Below are positions 7,359 through 16,330 of a stretch of 64,000 bases of DNA, one piece after another (the stretch's first letter is position 1; each line of letters begins with the position of its first letter). Under the pieces are notes generated by a model. It worked only from the letters and a program-made list of their open reading frames with translations, had not been told where the DNA came from and ran no database searches. The position numbers and the translations under genes are program-made. The DNA comes from Sciscionella marina DSM 45152 (GTDB taxonomy: Bacteria; Actinomycetota; Actinomycetes; Mycobacteriales; Pseudonocardiaceae): assembly GCF_000379465.1 (NCBI RefSeq), contig NZ_KB905414.1:248001-312000 (forward strand), in the 5' to 3' direction.

Positions 7359-8762
7359 ATGAGCAATCCGACGCGCACGCCTCAGGACACACCGCACCTC
7401 AACCCGACGATCACGTTCTGGCCCCTTGTCCTGCTGGGACTGGCCTACATCACGCCGACCATCGCCCTGGATCTGTTCGGCACTTTTTCCCGAGCCAGCA
7501 ACGGAACGCTGACGACCTCCTATGTTCTGACCACGGTCGTACTGCTGTTCACGGCGCTGAGTTACAGCAAGATGTCGAGGAGATACCCGGCGGCCGGTTC
7601 GGCCTATACGTACACCCGGCGGGCGATCGACTCACGGATCGGTTTCCTGGTCGGCTGGCTGACCCTGCTCGACTACCTCTTCCTCCCGATGGTCGTCTGG
7701 CTGATCAGCGTCGTCTACCTTTCCGAACAGTTTCCCGGGGTGCCCAAGTGGGCCTTCCTGGTACCGCTCATCGCGCTCACCACGCTGATCAACGTACTGG
7801 GGATCACCGTGGCGAGACTGGCGAACGTCCTGCTGATCTCCTATCAGTTGCTGGTTCTGGCACTGTTCGCGTTCTTCTCCATCCGTCATCTGATCGGCGA
7901 GGGCGGCGTCGGCGCAGTGGTGAGCACCGGACCGTTCTGGAATTCCGGGTCGACGGTGGCCGCTGTTTCCGCGGGCGCGGCACTGACCGCGTACAGTTTC
8001 ATCGGATTCGACGCGGTGAGCACATTCGCCGAGGACACGGTGCAGGCGAAAAAGGTGATTCCACGCGCCATCATCACGACACTGTTGATCGCCGGACTCA
8101 TTTTCGTGATCGTTTCCTATATCTCCCAGGTATTGCACCCTGGCGGTGATTTCCACCATGCGGATACCGCATCGCTCGATCTGGCCAAGAAAGTCGGCGG
8201 CGAATTCCTGCGGTCCCTGGTGCTCGCCGAGGTCATCATCGGCGGGGTCAGTGCGGGGATACCGATCCAGGCATCCGGTGCGCGGCTGCTGTTCGCCATG
8301 GGCCGCGACGGAGTGCTGCCGAAGCGCTTCTTCGGCAGGCTGTCCAGGAAATTCGGCACCCCGGCGAACAACATCCTGTTGATGGCCGCGGTTGGTCTGC
8401 TCGCACTCGGCATGAGCCTGTCCACCTCGACCTCGTTCATCAACTTCGGCGCGTTCACTGCCTTCGCCTTCGTCAACATATCGGTGATCACTCTGTGGTG
8501 GCGCGAGCGCCGGACGAAAAGAAAAGGAATACTCGGCTGGATAATTTTCCCGTCGATCGGCCTCGCCGGAGTTGTCTGGTTGATGACCAGCCTCGATTCG
8601 CACGCACTGAAATTGGGTGCGATTTGGCTACTCGTCGGGATAGGCTGGCTCACGTATCTCACCAAATTATTCCGCAGGGAACCGCCGGAAATAAGGCTGG
8701 ACGAAGCGGATCAGGAAACCGAAACCCGAAAATCGAAAAACACACAGGAGGCAACCCCGTGA
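7359..8762 (+). CDS. APC-superfamily amino acid/amine permease
   Basis: This 467-residue membrane protein has about 12 hydrophobic segments and the APC hallmarks: an early glycine-poor helix LLGLAYITPTIALDLFG, then AGSAYTYTRRAI, and FIGFDAVSTFAEDT in the middle. Such permeases import amino acids, polyamines or related cations by proton symport. The ATG was chosen for GGAAAG upstream and because earlier codons look non-coding. The gene opens the operon, and its stop overlaps the next start (GTGA). It is therefore the likely uptake system for the nitrogen-containing substrate. Confidence 0.88.
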   Translation: MSNPTRTPQDTPHLNPTITFWPLVLLGLAYITPTIALDLFGTFSRASNGTLTTSYVLTTVVLLFTALSYSKMSRRYPAAGSAYTYTRRAIDSRIGFLVGWLTLLDYLFLPMVVWLISVVYLSEQFPGVPKWAFLVPLIALTTLINVLGITVARLANVLLISYQLLVLALFAFFSIRHLIGEGGVGAVVSTGPFWNSGSTVAAVSAGAALTAYSFIGFDAVSTFAEDTVQAKKVIPRAIITTLLIAGLIFVIVSYISQVLHPGGDFHHADTASLDLAKKVGGEFLRSLVLAEVIIGGVSAGIPIQASGARLLFAMGRDGVLPKRFFGRLSRKFGTPANNILLMAAVGLLALGMSLSTSTSFINFGAFTAFAFVNISVITLWWRERRTKRKGILGWIIFPSIGLAGVVWLMTSLDSHALKLGAIWLLVGIGWLTYLTKLFRREPPEIRLDEADQETETRKSKNTQEATP

Positions 8763-9367
8763 CAGCGAGCGAGCAGACCGTCGTGACCGTTCCGGCACAG
8801 AGCGGACGCGCGACGCGGATACCCGAAGGCGCGAGCCTGACGATCGTCGACGTAGAAGGCCAGCAGGTCGGCGATCTGTGGATCATCGATGCCGCCGACG
8901 ACACGCGATGGCTCTCCACGGCCCACACCCGGGACCGCGTCGAGCGATTGTTCCCCCGGGTCGGCGAGCAGTTCATCGACCAGCGTTCGCAGCCGATCCT
9001 GGAATTCCTCGAGGACACCTCGCCGGGCAACCACGACATGCTGTACGCGCCGTGTGACCGATGGCTCTACGAAGGCGAAGGGCTCTACGAGCACCCGAAT
9101 TGCCTGGACAACTTCACCACGGCGGCGGCATCGATCGGGCTGAACCCGCCGGTCGTCCCGGATCCGCTGAACATCTTCCAGAATTCCAATCCCGAGCCCG
9201 ACGGAACACTCGTCGTGGGGACCGCGAAGTCCAGGCCGGGCGACCGAGTCACTTTCCGGGCCCTGCGGGGCGTATTCGTCGTGCTGACGGCGTGCTCCGT
9301 GGACTACTGGCCCACCAACGGCATGCGGTGCACCCCGCTGGAGATGCATATCGGCCGGGCACGATGA
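8759..9367 (+). CDS. DUF1989 (urea carboxylase-associated family) protein
   Basis: This 202-residue protein of the DUF1989 family has a cupin-like barrel with IVDVEGQQVGDLWI, an ERLFPRVGEQF segment, and CSVDYWPTNGMRCTPLEM near the C-terminus with conserved Cys residues. Relatives accompany urea carboxylase and allophanate hydrolase and other amide-degrading operons. Their chemistry is not established in general. The GTG start follows CAGGAGG, and it overlaps both neighbours by 4 nt. Placement before an amidohydrolase and an amidase suggests a role in processing the N-containing substrate. Confidence 0.82.
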   Translation: MTASEQTVVTVPAQSGRATRIPEGASLTIVDVEGQQVGDLWIIDAADDTRWLSTAHTRDRVERLFPRVGEQFIDQRSQPILEFLEDTSPGNHDMLYAPCDRWLYEGEGLYEHPNCLDNFTTAAASIGLNPPVVPDPLNIFQNSNPEPDGTLVVGTAKSRPGDRVTFRALRGVFVVLTACSVDYWPTNGMRCTPLEMHIGRAR

Positions 9368-10923
9368 GCGAACATCCGACCCGGATCGTCACCGCGGCGA
9401 CCATCAGAACGATGAGCGAATCCGCGCCGCGGGTGCAGGCGATGGCCCTGCTCGGGGACCGGATCGTCGCCACCGGGCCGCTCGCCGAACTACGCGAGCG
9501 GTTTCCGCAGGCCGAACCGGTGGACTACGGCCCGGCGACCGTGGTTCCCGGGTTCAACGACGCGCACCAGCATCTGATCGACCTCAGTGCGACCCTCGAT
9601 CAGCTGGACGCTGGCGAGGAGCGCTTCACCGACGCACGGGCCTTGCTCGACGGACTCGCCGAACGGTGCGCGGATACACCACCCGGGCGCTGGGTGCGGG
9701 CCTATCGCTACGATGACACCCGCGGCGGTGGGCCCGGGATCACCAGGGCCGACCTGGACCGCGTCAGCACCCGGCATCCCATTCTGGTCACCCAGGTCTC
9801 CGATCACTGGGGTGTGCTCAACTCGCCCGCACTGCACCTCGCGGGCCATCCGGCCGAGGGCGACGGAATCGTCGCCGAACTCGAACTGTTCCGGCTTGCC
9901 TGGAGCGACGAACCGGTCGTCGAACTGCCCTCGACCGCCGAACGCGTCCGTGGAGTCGAGGTACTCAGCCGGAAATACCACGCCGCCGGGATCACCTCGA
10001 TCGGCGACGCCCTGGTCAGTCCCGAACAGCTCGGGCTCTACGCACAGGTACGCAGGCAAGGAAGGCTGAGCCTCCGGGTGACCGCGCTCATCGACGCCAC
10101 CTACACCGATGGCTTCCTGGACAACGGGATCGGCACCGGTTTCGGCGACGAATGGCTGCGCGTCGGCGGTTTCAAGGCATTCGTGGACGGAGCGGTCGCG
10201 GGGCGCGGCTGTTTGCTCGAGGAACCCTTCGAGGGCACCGAGGACCACGGCATCCAGGTCACGCCACCCGAGGAGCTGGCCGCCCTGTTCGCTCGCGTAC
10301 ACCGGGCGGGCAGTGTCCTCGCCGTGCACGCCAACGGTGACCGGGCGATCCGGCAGCTGCTCGACGTGATCGAGACCAACCGTGATGGCGCCCCGGGACC
10401 CGCGCAACCGCACCGGATCGAGCACTGTTCGGTCCTCACCGAGCAGGCATTGGAGCGGATCAGCCGGGCCGGGCTCGCCGCGGTCCCGTTCGGCTGCTTC
10501 GTCGCGGCGCATGGACCGAAACTGCTCGACTGGTACGGAGCCGAGCGGCTGCAGCGGATGTTCGCCCATCGCTGGCTACTCGACGAGGGGATCCCGGTCG
10601 GCGGCGCCTCGGACTACAGCGTCAGCCCGTACGAACCACTGCTGGCGCTGCAGAGCATGGTGACCCGCGAGTCCGCCGATGGCACCGTTCTCGGGCCCGC
10701 GCAGCGGATCAGCGCAGCCGAAGCGCTGTGGGTGTACACGGTCGGTTCGGCAATGGTGGCCGGCGAGCAGCGGTACAAGGGCAGGCTGGCGCCGGGTTAT
10801 CTCGCCGACTACGTCGTGCTCGGCGCCGATCCGCTCACCGCGGATCCCCGGGAACTGTCCACGATTCCGGTGCGGCACACCGTGATCGGCGGCGAGACCG
10901 TCTGGTCGGCGCCCCATGAGTAG
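9364..10923 (+). CDS. YtcJ-type metal-dependent amidohydrolase
   Basis: This 519-residue amidohydrolase-superfamily enzyme has an N-terminal beta-sandwich start (TRIVTAATIRTM), then VVPGFNDAHQHLID, whose HxH-type metal ligands open the TIM barrel. A barrel His lies in VLAVHANGDRAI, another in HRIEHCSVL, and the late Asp in GGASDYSVSPYEP. The C-terminal AMVAGEQRYKGRLAPGYLAD is typical of the YtcJ/AepA group. It should hydrolyse a C-N bond of an amide or cyclic amide. ATGA overlap with DUF1989 and an 8-nt overlap with the amidase imply coupled translation. Confidence 0.88.
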   Translation: MSEHPTRIVTAATIRTMSESAPRVQAMALLGDRIVATGPLAELRERFPQAEPVDYGPATVVPGFNDAHQHLIDLSATLDQLDAGEERFTDARALLDGLAERCADTPPGRWVRAYRYDDTRGGGPGITRADLDRVSTRHPILVTQVSDHWGVLNSPALHLAGHPAEGDGIVAELELFRLAWSDEPVVELPSTAERVRGVEVLSRKYHAAGITSIGDALVSPEQLGLYAQVRRQGRLSLRVTALIDATYTDGFLDNGIGTGFGDEWLRVGGFKAFVDGAVAGRGCLLEEPFEGTEDHGIQVTPPEELAALFARVHRAGSVLAVHANGDRAIRQLLDVIETNRDGAPGPAQPHRIEHCSVLTEQALERISRAGLAAVPFGCFVAAHGPKLLDWYGAERLQRMFAHRWLLDEGIPVGGASDYSVSPYEPLLALQSMVTRESADGTVLGPAQRISAAEALWVYTVGSAMVAGEQRYKGRLAPGYLADYVVLGADPLTADPRELSTIPVRHTVIGGETVWSAPHE

Positions 10924-12319
10924 CCGCACCTTGCCGCTCGACGAGGCCGCGCGGGCCGAGCTCGACCTGCTCCGGGAAGGTGCGGAGCTGATCGCGCGGA
11001 ATCCGCCCCGCCACGTTCCGGATCCACTCGCCGAACTGCGCGGGCGCACGACCGGTGGGCGCGAGCTGCCCGCACTACCGGAACCGCCCGCGGACCGGAT
11101 GACCACCGGGTTCGCCGAACGCGCGGAAACCTTCCGGCGAACCGATCCGGGTCTCGGTGCCTTCGTGTGGACGGACTGGACGCCGCGGGCCGCAGCCGGC
11201 CCACTCGCAGGAATCCCCTTCGGTGTCAAGGAGAACATCGATGTGGCCGGGCACCCGACGAATGCCGGGCGCGGGGTGGAGCTCGCCAGGGCCAGCACCG
11301 ACGCCGCGGTCGTGGCCGCACTCCGGCGGGCCGGAGCGGTGCCGGTGGCCGGATGCTCGATGACCGAGCTCGCGCTCGCCCTCGACGGGAATCCGCATCG
11401 CCGCACCACGCGCAATCCGCACGACCCGGTCCGGATCGCGGGCGGCTCGTCCTCGGGTTCGGCGGTGGCCGTCGCCTCCGGCATGGTGGACTTCGCCCTC
11501 GGTACCGACACCGGCGGATCGGTGCGCATCCCCGCGGCGTTCTGCGGTGTTCTCGGCCTGAAACCGACGTTCGGCGCGGTCCCGATGCCCGGCTGCGTGC
11601 CGCTGGCCCCGACGCTGGACCACCTCGGTGTGCTCACCGCGACGGCCTCCCGCGCCGCGACCGTCCTCGACGCCGTGTCCGACCTGCGTCCGCCCGGTCC
11701 CGGCCTCCGGCGACGAGTCCGCATCGGCTGGCCCGTCGACTGGGCCGAACAGGCCGATCCCGCCGTCGCCACCCGGTGCCTCGACCGGCTCCGCTCCGCT
11801 CCCGTGGAGCTCGTCGAACTCGGATTACCGGTCACCGCAACGACTTCGGCCGCGGCGAACTACCTCGTGCTCGCCGCCGAGGCGGCACGATCGCTGGCCG
11901 CAGCGGTGTGCGCGGATCCCGCACCCGATCCCCGCGTGCTGGCCACGGTCGCCGCCGGATCCCACCTCGGCGGGCACGAGGTTGAACTGGCGAACCGGCA
12001 GCGGCTGCGTATCGCGGGTGAACAACTCGCCGCGCTGCGCCGGGTGGATGCCATCGCCACCCCGACCGTGGGAGTCACCGCACCCGAGATCGGCGCGCCT
12101 TCGGTGCCCGGCGGACGAACACTGCCCTGGCCGGAGATCGGCGACCGGTTCACCGCCGCGTCCAACTGTACCGGTTTTCCGGCCGTCAGTGTCCCGGTGA
12201 CCACCGGTCATCCCCTGCCCGCCGGGGTGCAGCTGATCGCCGGTCCCGGGGAGGACCGCTGGCTGCTCCGGCTCGCCGGGCTGCTGGAACCCAGGAACCA
12301 ACGCCAAGGAGGGCGCTAA
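10916..12319 (+). CDS. amidase-signature enzyme
   Basis: This 467-residue amidase-signature hydrolase shows the Ser-cisSer-Lys triad. Lys105 is in PFGVKENIDV, the cis-Ser is in GGSSSGS (about 177-182) and the nucleophile Ser202 is in GTDTGGSVRIPAAF. It converts an amide to a carboxylate and ammonia. With the preceding amidohydrolase it could open and deamidate a cyclic or N-acylated substrate, releasing the acid used by the CoA enzymes downstream. Allophanate or biuret hydrolysis is an alternative suggested by the DUF1989 neighbour. Confidence 0.9.
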   Translation: MSSRTLPLDEAARAELDLLREGAELIARNPPRHVPDPLAELRGRTTGGRELPALPEPPADRMTTGFAERAETFRRTDPGLGAFVWTDWTPRAAAGPLAGIPFGVKENIDVAGHPTNAGRGVELARASTDAAVVAALRRAGAVPVAGCSMTELALALDGNPHRRTTRNPHDPVRIAGGSSSGSAVAVASGMVDFALGTDTGGSVRIPAAFCGVLGLKPTFGAVPMPGCVPLAPTLDHLGVLTATASRAATVLDAVSDLRPPGPGLRRRVRIGWPVDWAEQADPAVATRCLDRLRSAPVELVELGLPVTATTSAAANYLVLAAEAARSLAAAVCADPAPDPRVLATVAAGSHLGGHEVELANRQRLRIAGEQLAALRRVDAIATPTVGVTAPEIGAPSVPGGRTLPWPEIGDRFTAASNCTGFPAVSVPVTTGHPLPAGVQLIAGPGEDRWLLRLAGLLEPRNQRQGGR

Positions 12320-12321
12320 CC

Positions 12322-13554
12322 GTGCACAGCGAGAACGAAGGACCCCTGCGCGGGCTCCTGGTCGTGGATCTGACCACCTCGTACGCCGGTCCGACCGCGG
12401 CGATGTACCTCGCCGATCTGGGCGCGACGGTGGTCAAGGTCGAACGACCGGGCCGTGGCGACGACACCCGCGGTTGGGGACCGCCGTTCGTGGACGGCAC
12501 CTCCGCCTGGTTCGCCTCGGCGAACCGCAACAAGAAGTCGGTGGTGCTCGATCTGCGCTCCAGTCGCGGGCGCGAGGTGCTGCTGCGCCTGCTGGACACC
12601 GCCGATGTCTTTCTGCAGAACATGAATCCGGCGAAACTGGCCCGGCTGGGGATCGACGGCGAGACACTGCGGACACGCAATCCCCGGCTGATCTACTGCG
12701 CCATGTCGGGTTTCGGTCTCGACGGGCCGCACAGCGAACTGCCCGGCTACGACCTCATCGCCCAGGCACGCTCCGGACTGATGTCGGTCACCGGAGAGGC
12801 GGGGCGCAGTCCGCAGCGGGTCTCCACCGCGCTCTCCGATGTGGTGAGCGGAATGTGCGCGACGATCGCGATCAGTGCCGCTGCGGTGCGCCAGTCACGC
12901 ACCGGTGCGGGCGAACTCATCGACGTGTCCTTGCTCGACACCGATCTCGCGCTGATGGCTCCCCGGATCGCCGCCTACCGGGCGGGGGAACCGGAACCGG
13001 AGCCCAGCGGCGGAACCGACTCGGTACTCGCGGTCTATCAGCCGTTCCAGGCCGCCGACCGCAGCATCGTGGTCGCGATCGGAAACGACGCGATGTGGCA
13101 GCGATTCTGTGCCGCGCTCGACCTTCCGGAACTCGCCGCCGATCCCGCGCTCGCGGACAACGCGGGCCGCCGCGACCATCGCGCCCGGATCATCACAGCC
13201 GTCGCCGATCGGCTCGCGGTCCGCCCGGCCGCCGAATGGCTCGATGTCCTCGCCGATGCCGAGGTGCCCTCCGCACTGGTGCAACCGCTCTCCGAGGTCC
13301 TGCGGGATCCGCAGGTCGTGGCACGGGGCGCGCTGCTGCCGGTGCCCGGTTCCGCGGGTGAGCTGGTGACCGTGCGCAGCCCGTTCCGGCTCGCCTCGAC
13401 GGAACCGCGCAATGGCCGGTTCCCCGAACTCGGCGCCGACACCCGGGAGACGCTGCGCGGGCTCGGCTACCCCGAGGAGGAGATCACCGCGCTCGTCTCG
13501 GCGGGCGCGGTCGCCGAGACGGCACCCGCGCACGATGCGGAGGCCGCCTCATGA
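12322..13554 (+). CDS. CaiB/BaiF family (class III) CoA-transferase
   Basis: This 410-residue type III CoA-transferase starts with GTG after AGGAGG. The N-terminal VVDLTTSYAGPTAAMYLADLG, the block NRNKKSVVLDLRS and the presumed catalytic aspartate in ALSDVVSG (Asp173) are family hallmarks. These enzymes move CoA between carboxylic acids without ATP. In this operon it gives a second way, besides the ligase at the end, to activate the substrate or to recycle CoA from a product such as a dicarboxylyl-CoA. It lies 2 nt after the amidase. Confidence 0.92.
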   Translation: MHSENEGPLRGLLVVDLTTSYAGPTAAMYLADLGATVVKVERPGRGDDTRGWGPPFVDGTSAWFASANRNKKSVVLDLRSSRGREVLLRLLDTADVFLQNMNPAKLARLGIDGETLRTRNPRLIYCAMSGFGLDGPHSELPGYDLIAQARSGLMSVTGEAGRSPQRVSTALSDVVSGMCATIAISAAAVRQSRTGAGELIDVSLLDTDLALMAPRIAAYRAGEPEPEPSGGTDSVLAVYQPFQAADRSIVVAIGNDAMWQRFCAALDLPELAADPALADNAGRRDHRARIITAVADRLAVRPAAEWLDVLADAEVPSALVQPLSEVLRDPQVVARGALLPVPGSAGELVTVRSPFRLASTEPRNGRFPELGADTRETLRGLGYPEEEITALVSAGAVAETAPAHDAEAAS

Positions 13555-14342
13555 ACGCGGTGCGAACCGAACGGTGTGGCTCGGTGACCACGGTGACCAT
13601 CGATCGCCCCGCGGCGCTCAACGCGCTCAACGCCGAGGTACTGGACGCCCTGCAGGCCGCGGTGACCGAGGCGGCCGCCGATCCGGTCGTACGGGCGGTC
13701 GTGCTCACCGGCAGCGGAGAGAAGGCCTTCTGCGCGGGCGCGGACCTGAAGGAACTGGCCGGGATGGGCCCGGATCGGGCCTACCCGGCGATGCGTTCGG
13801 GACAGCGAGTTTTCCGTGCCCTGGAACGGGCACCGGTGCCGATCATCGCCGCGGTCAACGGGATCGCGCTCGGCGGCGGATTCGAACTGGTGCTCGCCGC
13901 GACCTTTCCGCTGTTGTCCACCCGGGCCTCGCTCGGGCTTCCCGAGTCCGGCCTCGGCCTGATCCCGGGATACGGCGGAACCCAGCGACTACCGAGCGCC
14001 GTCGGCAGTCGGGTGGCCACGCACCTGATGCTCACCGGAGCCCGGATGGACGCGGAGCGGGCCTACGCACTGGGGTTGGCTCCCCTGCCACCGGTGCCCC
14101 CGGAGGAACTGCTGCCCGCCGCAACCGGCATCGCCGAGACGATCGCCGCACAAGGCCCGCGTGCGGTCCGGGCGATCCTGGCGGCGATCGATTCCGGCCG
14201 CGATGCCCCGCTGGACACCGGACTGGCCGTGGAGACCGGGCTGGCGGCCACGGCCGTGGCCGGCGCGGAATCGACCGAGGGCGTCAGCGCTTTCCTCGAT
14301 CGCCGCCCCGCTCGGTTCGCCGATCCGGAGGAGCCGCGATGA
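13551..14342 (+). CDS. enoyl-CoA hydratase/isomerase (BadK-like role proposed)
   Basis: This 263-residue crotonase-fold protein has FCAGADLKEL (oxyanion hole) and the two hydratase glutamates, Glu112 in GGGFELV and Glu132 in LPESGLGLIPG. It is therefore a competent hydratase, adding water across a 2-enoyl-CoA. In the alicyclic pathway proposed here it would act after the acyl-CoA dehydrogenase, as BadK does on cyclohex-1-enecarboxyl-CoA. It overlaps both neighbours by 4 nt. Family is firm; substrate is inferred. Confidence 0.9.
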   Translation: MNAVRTERCGSVTTVTIDRPAALNALNAEVLDALQAAVTEAAADPVVRAVVLTGSGEKAFCAGADLKELAGMGPDRAYPAMRSGQRVFRALERAPVPIIAAVNGIALGGGFELVLAATFPLLSTRASLGLPESGLGLIPGYGGTQRLPSAVGSRVATHLMLTGARMDAERAYALGLAPLPPVPPEELLPAATGIAETIAAQGPRAVRAILAAIDSGRDAPLDTGLAVETGLAATAVAGAESTEGVSAFLDRRPARFADPEEPR

Positions 14343-15562
14343 GCACCGAACCACTCGAGATCGACACCGAGCCGGACGCCTATCTGGCACTGCACGGGCT
14401 GCTCGACGAACCCGCCGCGGATGCCGCGCTGACCGCCAGGGAACGCGCGGTTCGCGCGAAGACCAGGAAGCTCGTGGCCCACGAGGTCGTGCCCCGTGCC
14501 GCGGGCCTCGATGCGACCGGCGAGTTCGCCGCGGACGGTGTGCGGGCCCTGGCCGCGGCCGGACTGTGCGGGCTGCTCTTCCCGGAACGGCTCGGCGGCA
14601 CCGGCGATACGCATCGCGCCTATGCCCTCGCGATGGAGGAGATCACCGCGGGCTGTGCGGCGACCAGCCTGATCTTCATGACCCAGATGCACGCCGGTTA
14701 CCCGATTCTGCTCGCCGGGGACGAGGAGCTCGCACGGCGCTACATCCCCGGTCTGCTGGACGGATCGTGCTACGGCTCGCTGGCCATCACCGAGCCGGAG
14801 GCGGGTTCCGATGTCTCGGCGCTGACCACCACCGCCACCGCGACCGGTCACGGCTGGCGGCTGCACGGCCAGAAGACCTTCATCACCAGCGGTGACCGCG
14901 CCGATGTGCTCGTCTGCTTCGCCACGGTGGACCGGAAACTCGGCAGAGACGGCATCACCGCGTTCGTCGTGGAGGGTGGCTGGGACGGGGTTCGCCGTGG
15001 CCACCCGTTCCGGAAGCTGGGGATGCACGGTTCGAGCACCGCCGAGCTGTTCTTCGACCGGGTCCTCGTGCCGCGGGCGAATCTCCTCGGCGAACCGGGC
15101 GGTGGCTGGCCGATCGTGCTGGGTTCGGTGGTGAAATCCCGGATCAGCGCCGCGGCACAGGGTGTCGGCCTCGCCCGCGCGGCCTACGCGCGCACCCTCG
15201 CCGCACTGACCCGGCTGCACGGCACCCGGCTTCCGGAGGAGCACTCCTTCGCCCTCGCCGGACTGCGCGGGCGGATCCTCCAGGGCAGGTTGCTGCTGCA
15301 CGCGGTGGCCAGGCAGCTCGACAACGCCGAACCCGTCACCCCCGGTGTGGTCGGCGTGATGAAGCAGTCCTGCACCGATCTGGGCTTCCAGGCTGCGGTC
15401 GAGGCCACCCGCATCCTCGGCCCGCACGGCGATCTCGCCTGTCTCGGGGTCGAACGCTGTCTGCGCGACGCCAAGGTCACCCAGATCTACGACGGAACCA
15501 ACGAAATCCAGCGGCTGCTGATCGGCCGTGAAACCACCCGCGCGATGGAGAAACCACTATGA
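14339..15562 (+). CDS. acyl-CoA dehydrogenase (AliB-like role proposed)
   Basis: This 407-residue FAD acyl-CoA dehydrogenase has SLAITEPEAGSDVS and GQKTFITSG (FAD and substrate contacts) and the C-terminal QIYDGTNEIQRLLIGR. At the position after Tyr, where medium-chain enzymes carry the catalytic Glu, this protein has Asp385. That is a conservative change that may reflect an unusual alpha,beta-substrate such as a ring carboxyl-CoA. It would introduce the 1,2 double bond in the activated acid. ATGA overlaps exist at both ends. Confidence 0.92.
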   Translation: MSTEPLEIDTEPDAYLALHGLLDEPAADAALTARERAVRAKTRKLVAHEVVPRAAGLDATGEFAADGVRALAAAGLCGLLFPERLGGTGDTHRAYALAMEEITAGCAATSLIFMTQMHAGYPILLAGDEELARRYIPGLLDGSCYGSLAITEPEAGSDVSALTTTATATGHGWRLHGQKTFITSGDRADVLVCFATVDRKLGRDGITAFVVEGGWDGVRRGHPFRKLGMHGSSTAELFFDRVLVPRANLLGEPGGGWPIVLGSVVKSRISAAAQGVGLARAAYARTLAALTRLHGTRLPEEHSFALAGLRGRILQGRLLLHAVARQLDNAEPVTPGVVGVMKQSCTDLGFQAAVEATRILGPHGDLACLGVERCLRDAKVTQIYDGTNEIQRLLIGRETTRAMEKPL

Positions 15563-16311
15563 CAACACTGGAAGGCAAGGTCGCGATCGTCACCGGCGCG
15601 GGCCGCGGACTGGGCCGATCGATGGCGCGGGCGCTCGCCGGTGCCGGGGCCGCGGTGACCGTGGCCGCCCGCACCGGAGGCGAGCTCGACAGTTTCGTCG
15701 AGCAGACGACGGCATCCGGCGGCCGGGCGCTGGCGGTGCCGGCCGACGTCACCGACGAGTCCGCGGCGTCCCGAATGGTCGAGGCCACCATCGCGGAATT
15801 CGGCCGGATCGACGTGCTGGTCAACAATTCCGGCATCGTGGCGAGCGGTCCGCTCGTGGACCAGTCCGCCGCGGAGTGGGACCGGGTCATCGCCACCAAT
15901 CTGCGCGGCACCTACCTGGCGACCAAGGCGGTGGGCGGACACCTGATCGCGCAGCGCTCGGGCAAGGTCGTCAATATCGCCTCCAACTTCGCCCTCCAGG
16001 GCGTCGCCGGGCACGCGGCCTACTCCGCGTCCAAGGCTGGGGTGATCGCGTTCACCCGCTCGATGGCCGTCGAATGGGCCCGACACGGTATCCAGGTCAA
16101 CGCGCTGGCCCCGGGCTATTTCGCCACCGCGCTCAATGCGGAACTGCGCGCGGACCCGGAAGCACTGGCCAAGGTCACCCGGGCCATTCCCGCCCGGCGG
16201 ATGGGCGAACCGGATGAGCTGGAGTCCTGGCTGCTGTTGTTGTCCGGCAGCGCATCAGACTTCATGACCGGCGAGACCATCGTCATCGACGGCGGCCAGA
16301 GCGTCCGCTGA
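15559..16311 (+). CDS. short-chain dehydrogenase/reductase (BadH-like role proposed)
   Basis: This 250-residue classical SDR has the cofactor motif TGAGRGLG (12-19), NNSG (89-92) and the catalytic set Ser142, Tyr155, Lys159 (YSASK). The C-terminal MTGETIVIDGG is typical of the FabG-like group. In the proposed pathway it oxidises a 2-hydroxycycloalkanecarboxyl-CoA to the 2-keto thioester, the step catalysed by BadH in benzoate and cyclohexanecarboxylate degraders. It is translationally coupled to the dehydrogenase before it. Confidence 0.91.
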   Translation: MTTLEGKVAIVTGAGRGLGRSMARALAGAGAAVTVAARTGGELDSFVEQTTASGGRALAVPADVTDESAASRMVEATIAEFGRIDVLVNNSGIVASGPLVDQSAAEWDRVIATNLRGTYLATKAVGGHLIAQRSGKVVNIASNFALQGVAGHAAYSASKAGVIAFTRSMAVEWARHGIQVNALAPGYFATALNAELRADPEALAKVTRAIPARRMGEPDELESWLLLLSGSASDFMTGETIVIDGGQSVR

Positions 16312-16330
16312 AACCGATCCAGGAGTTCTG

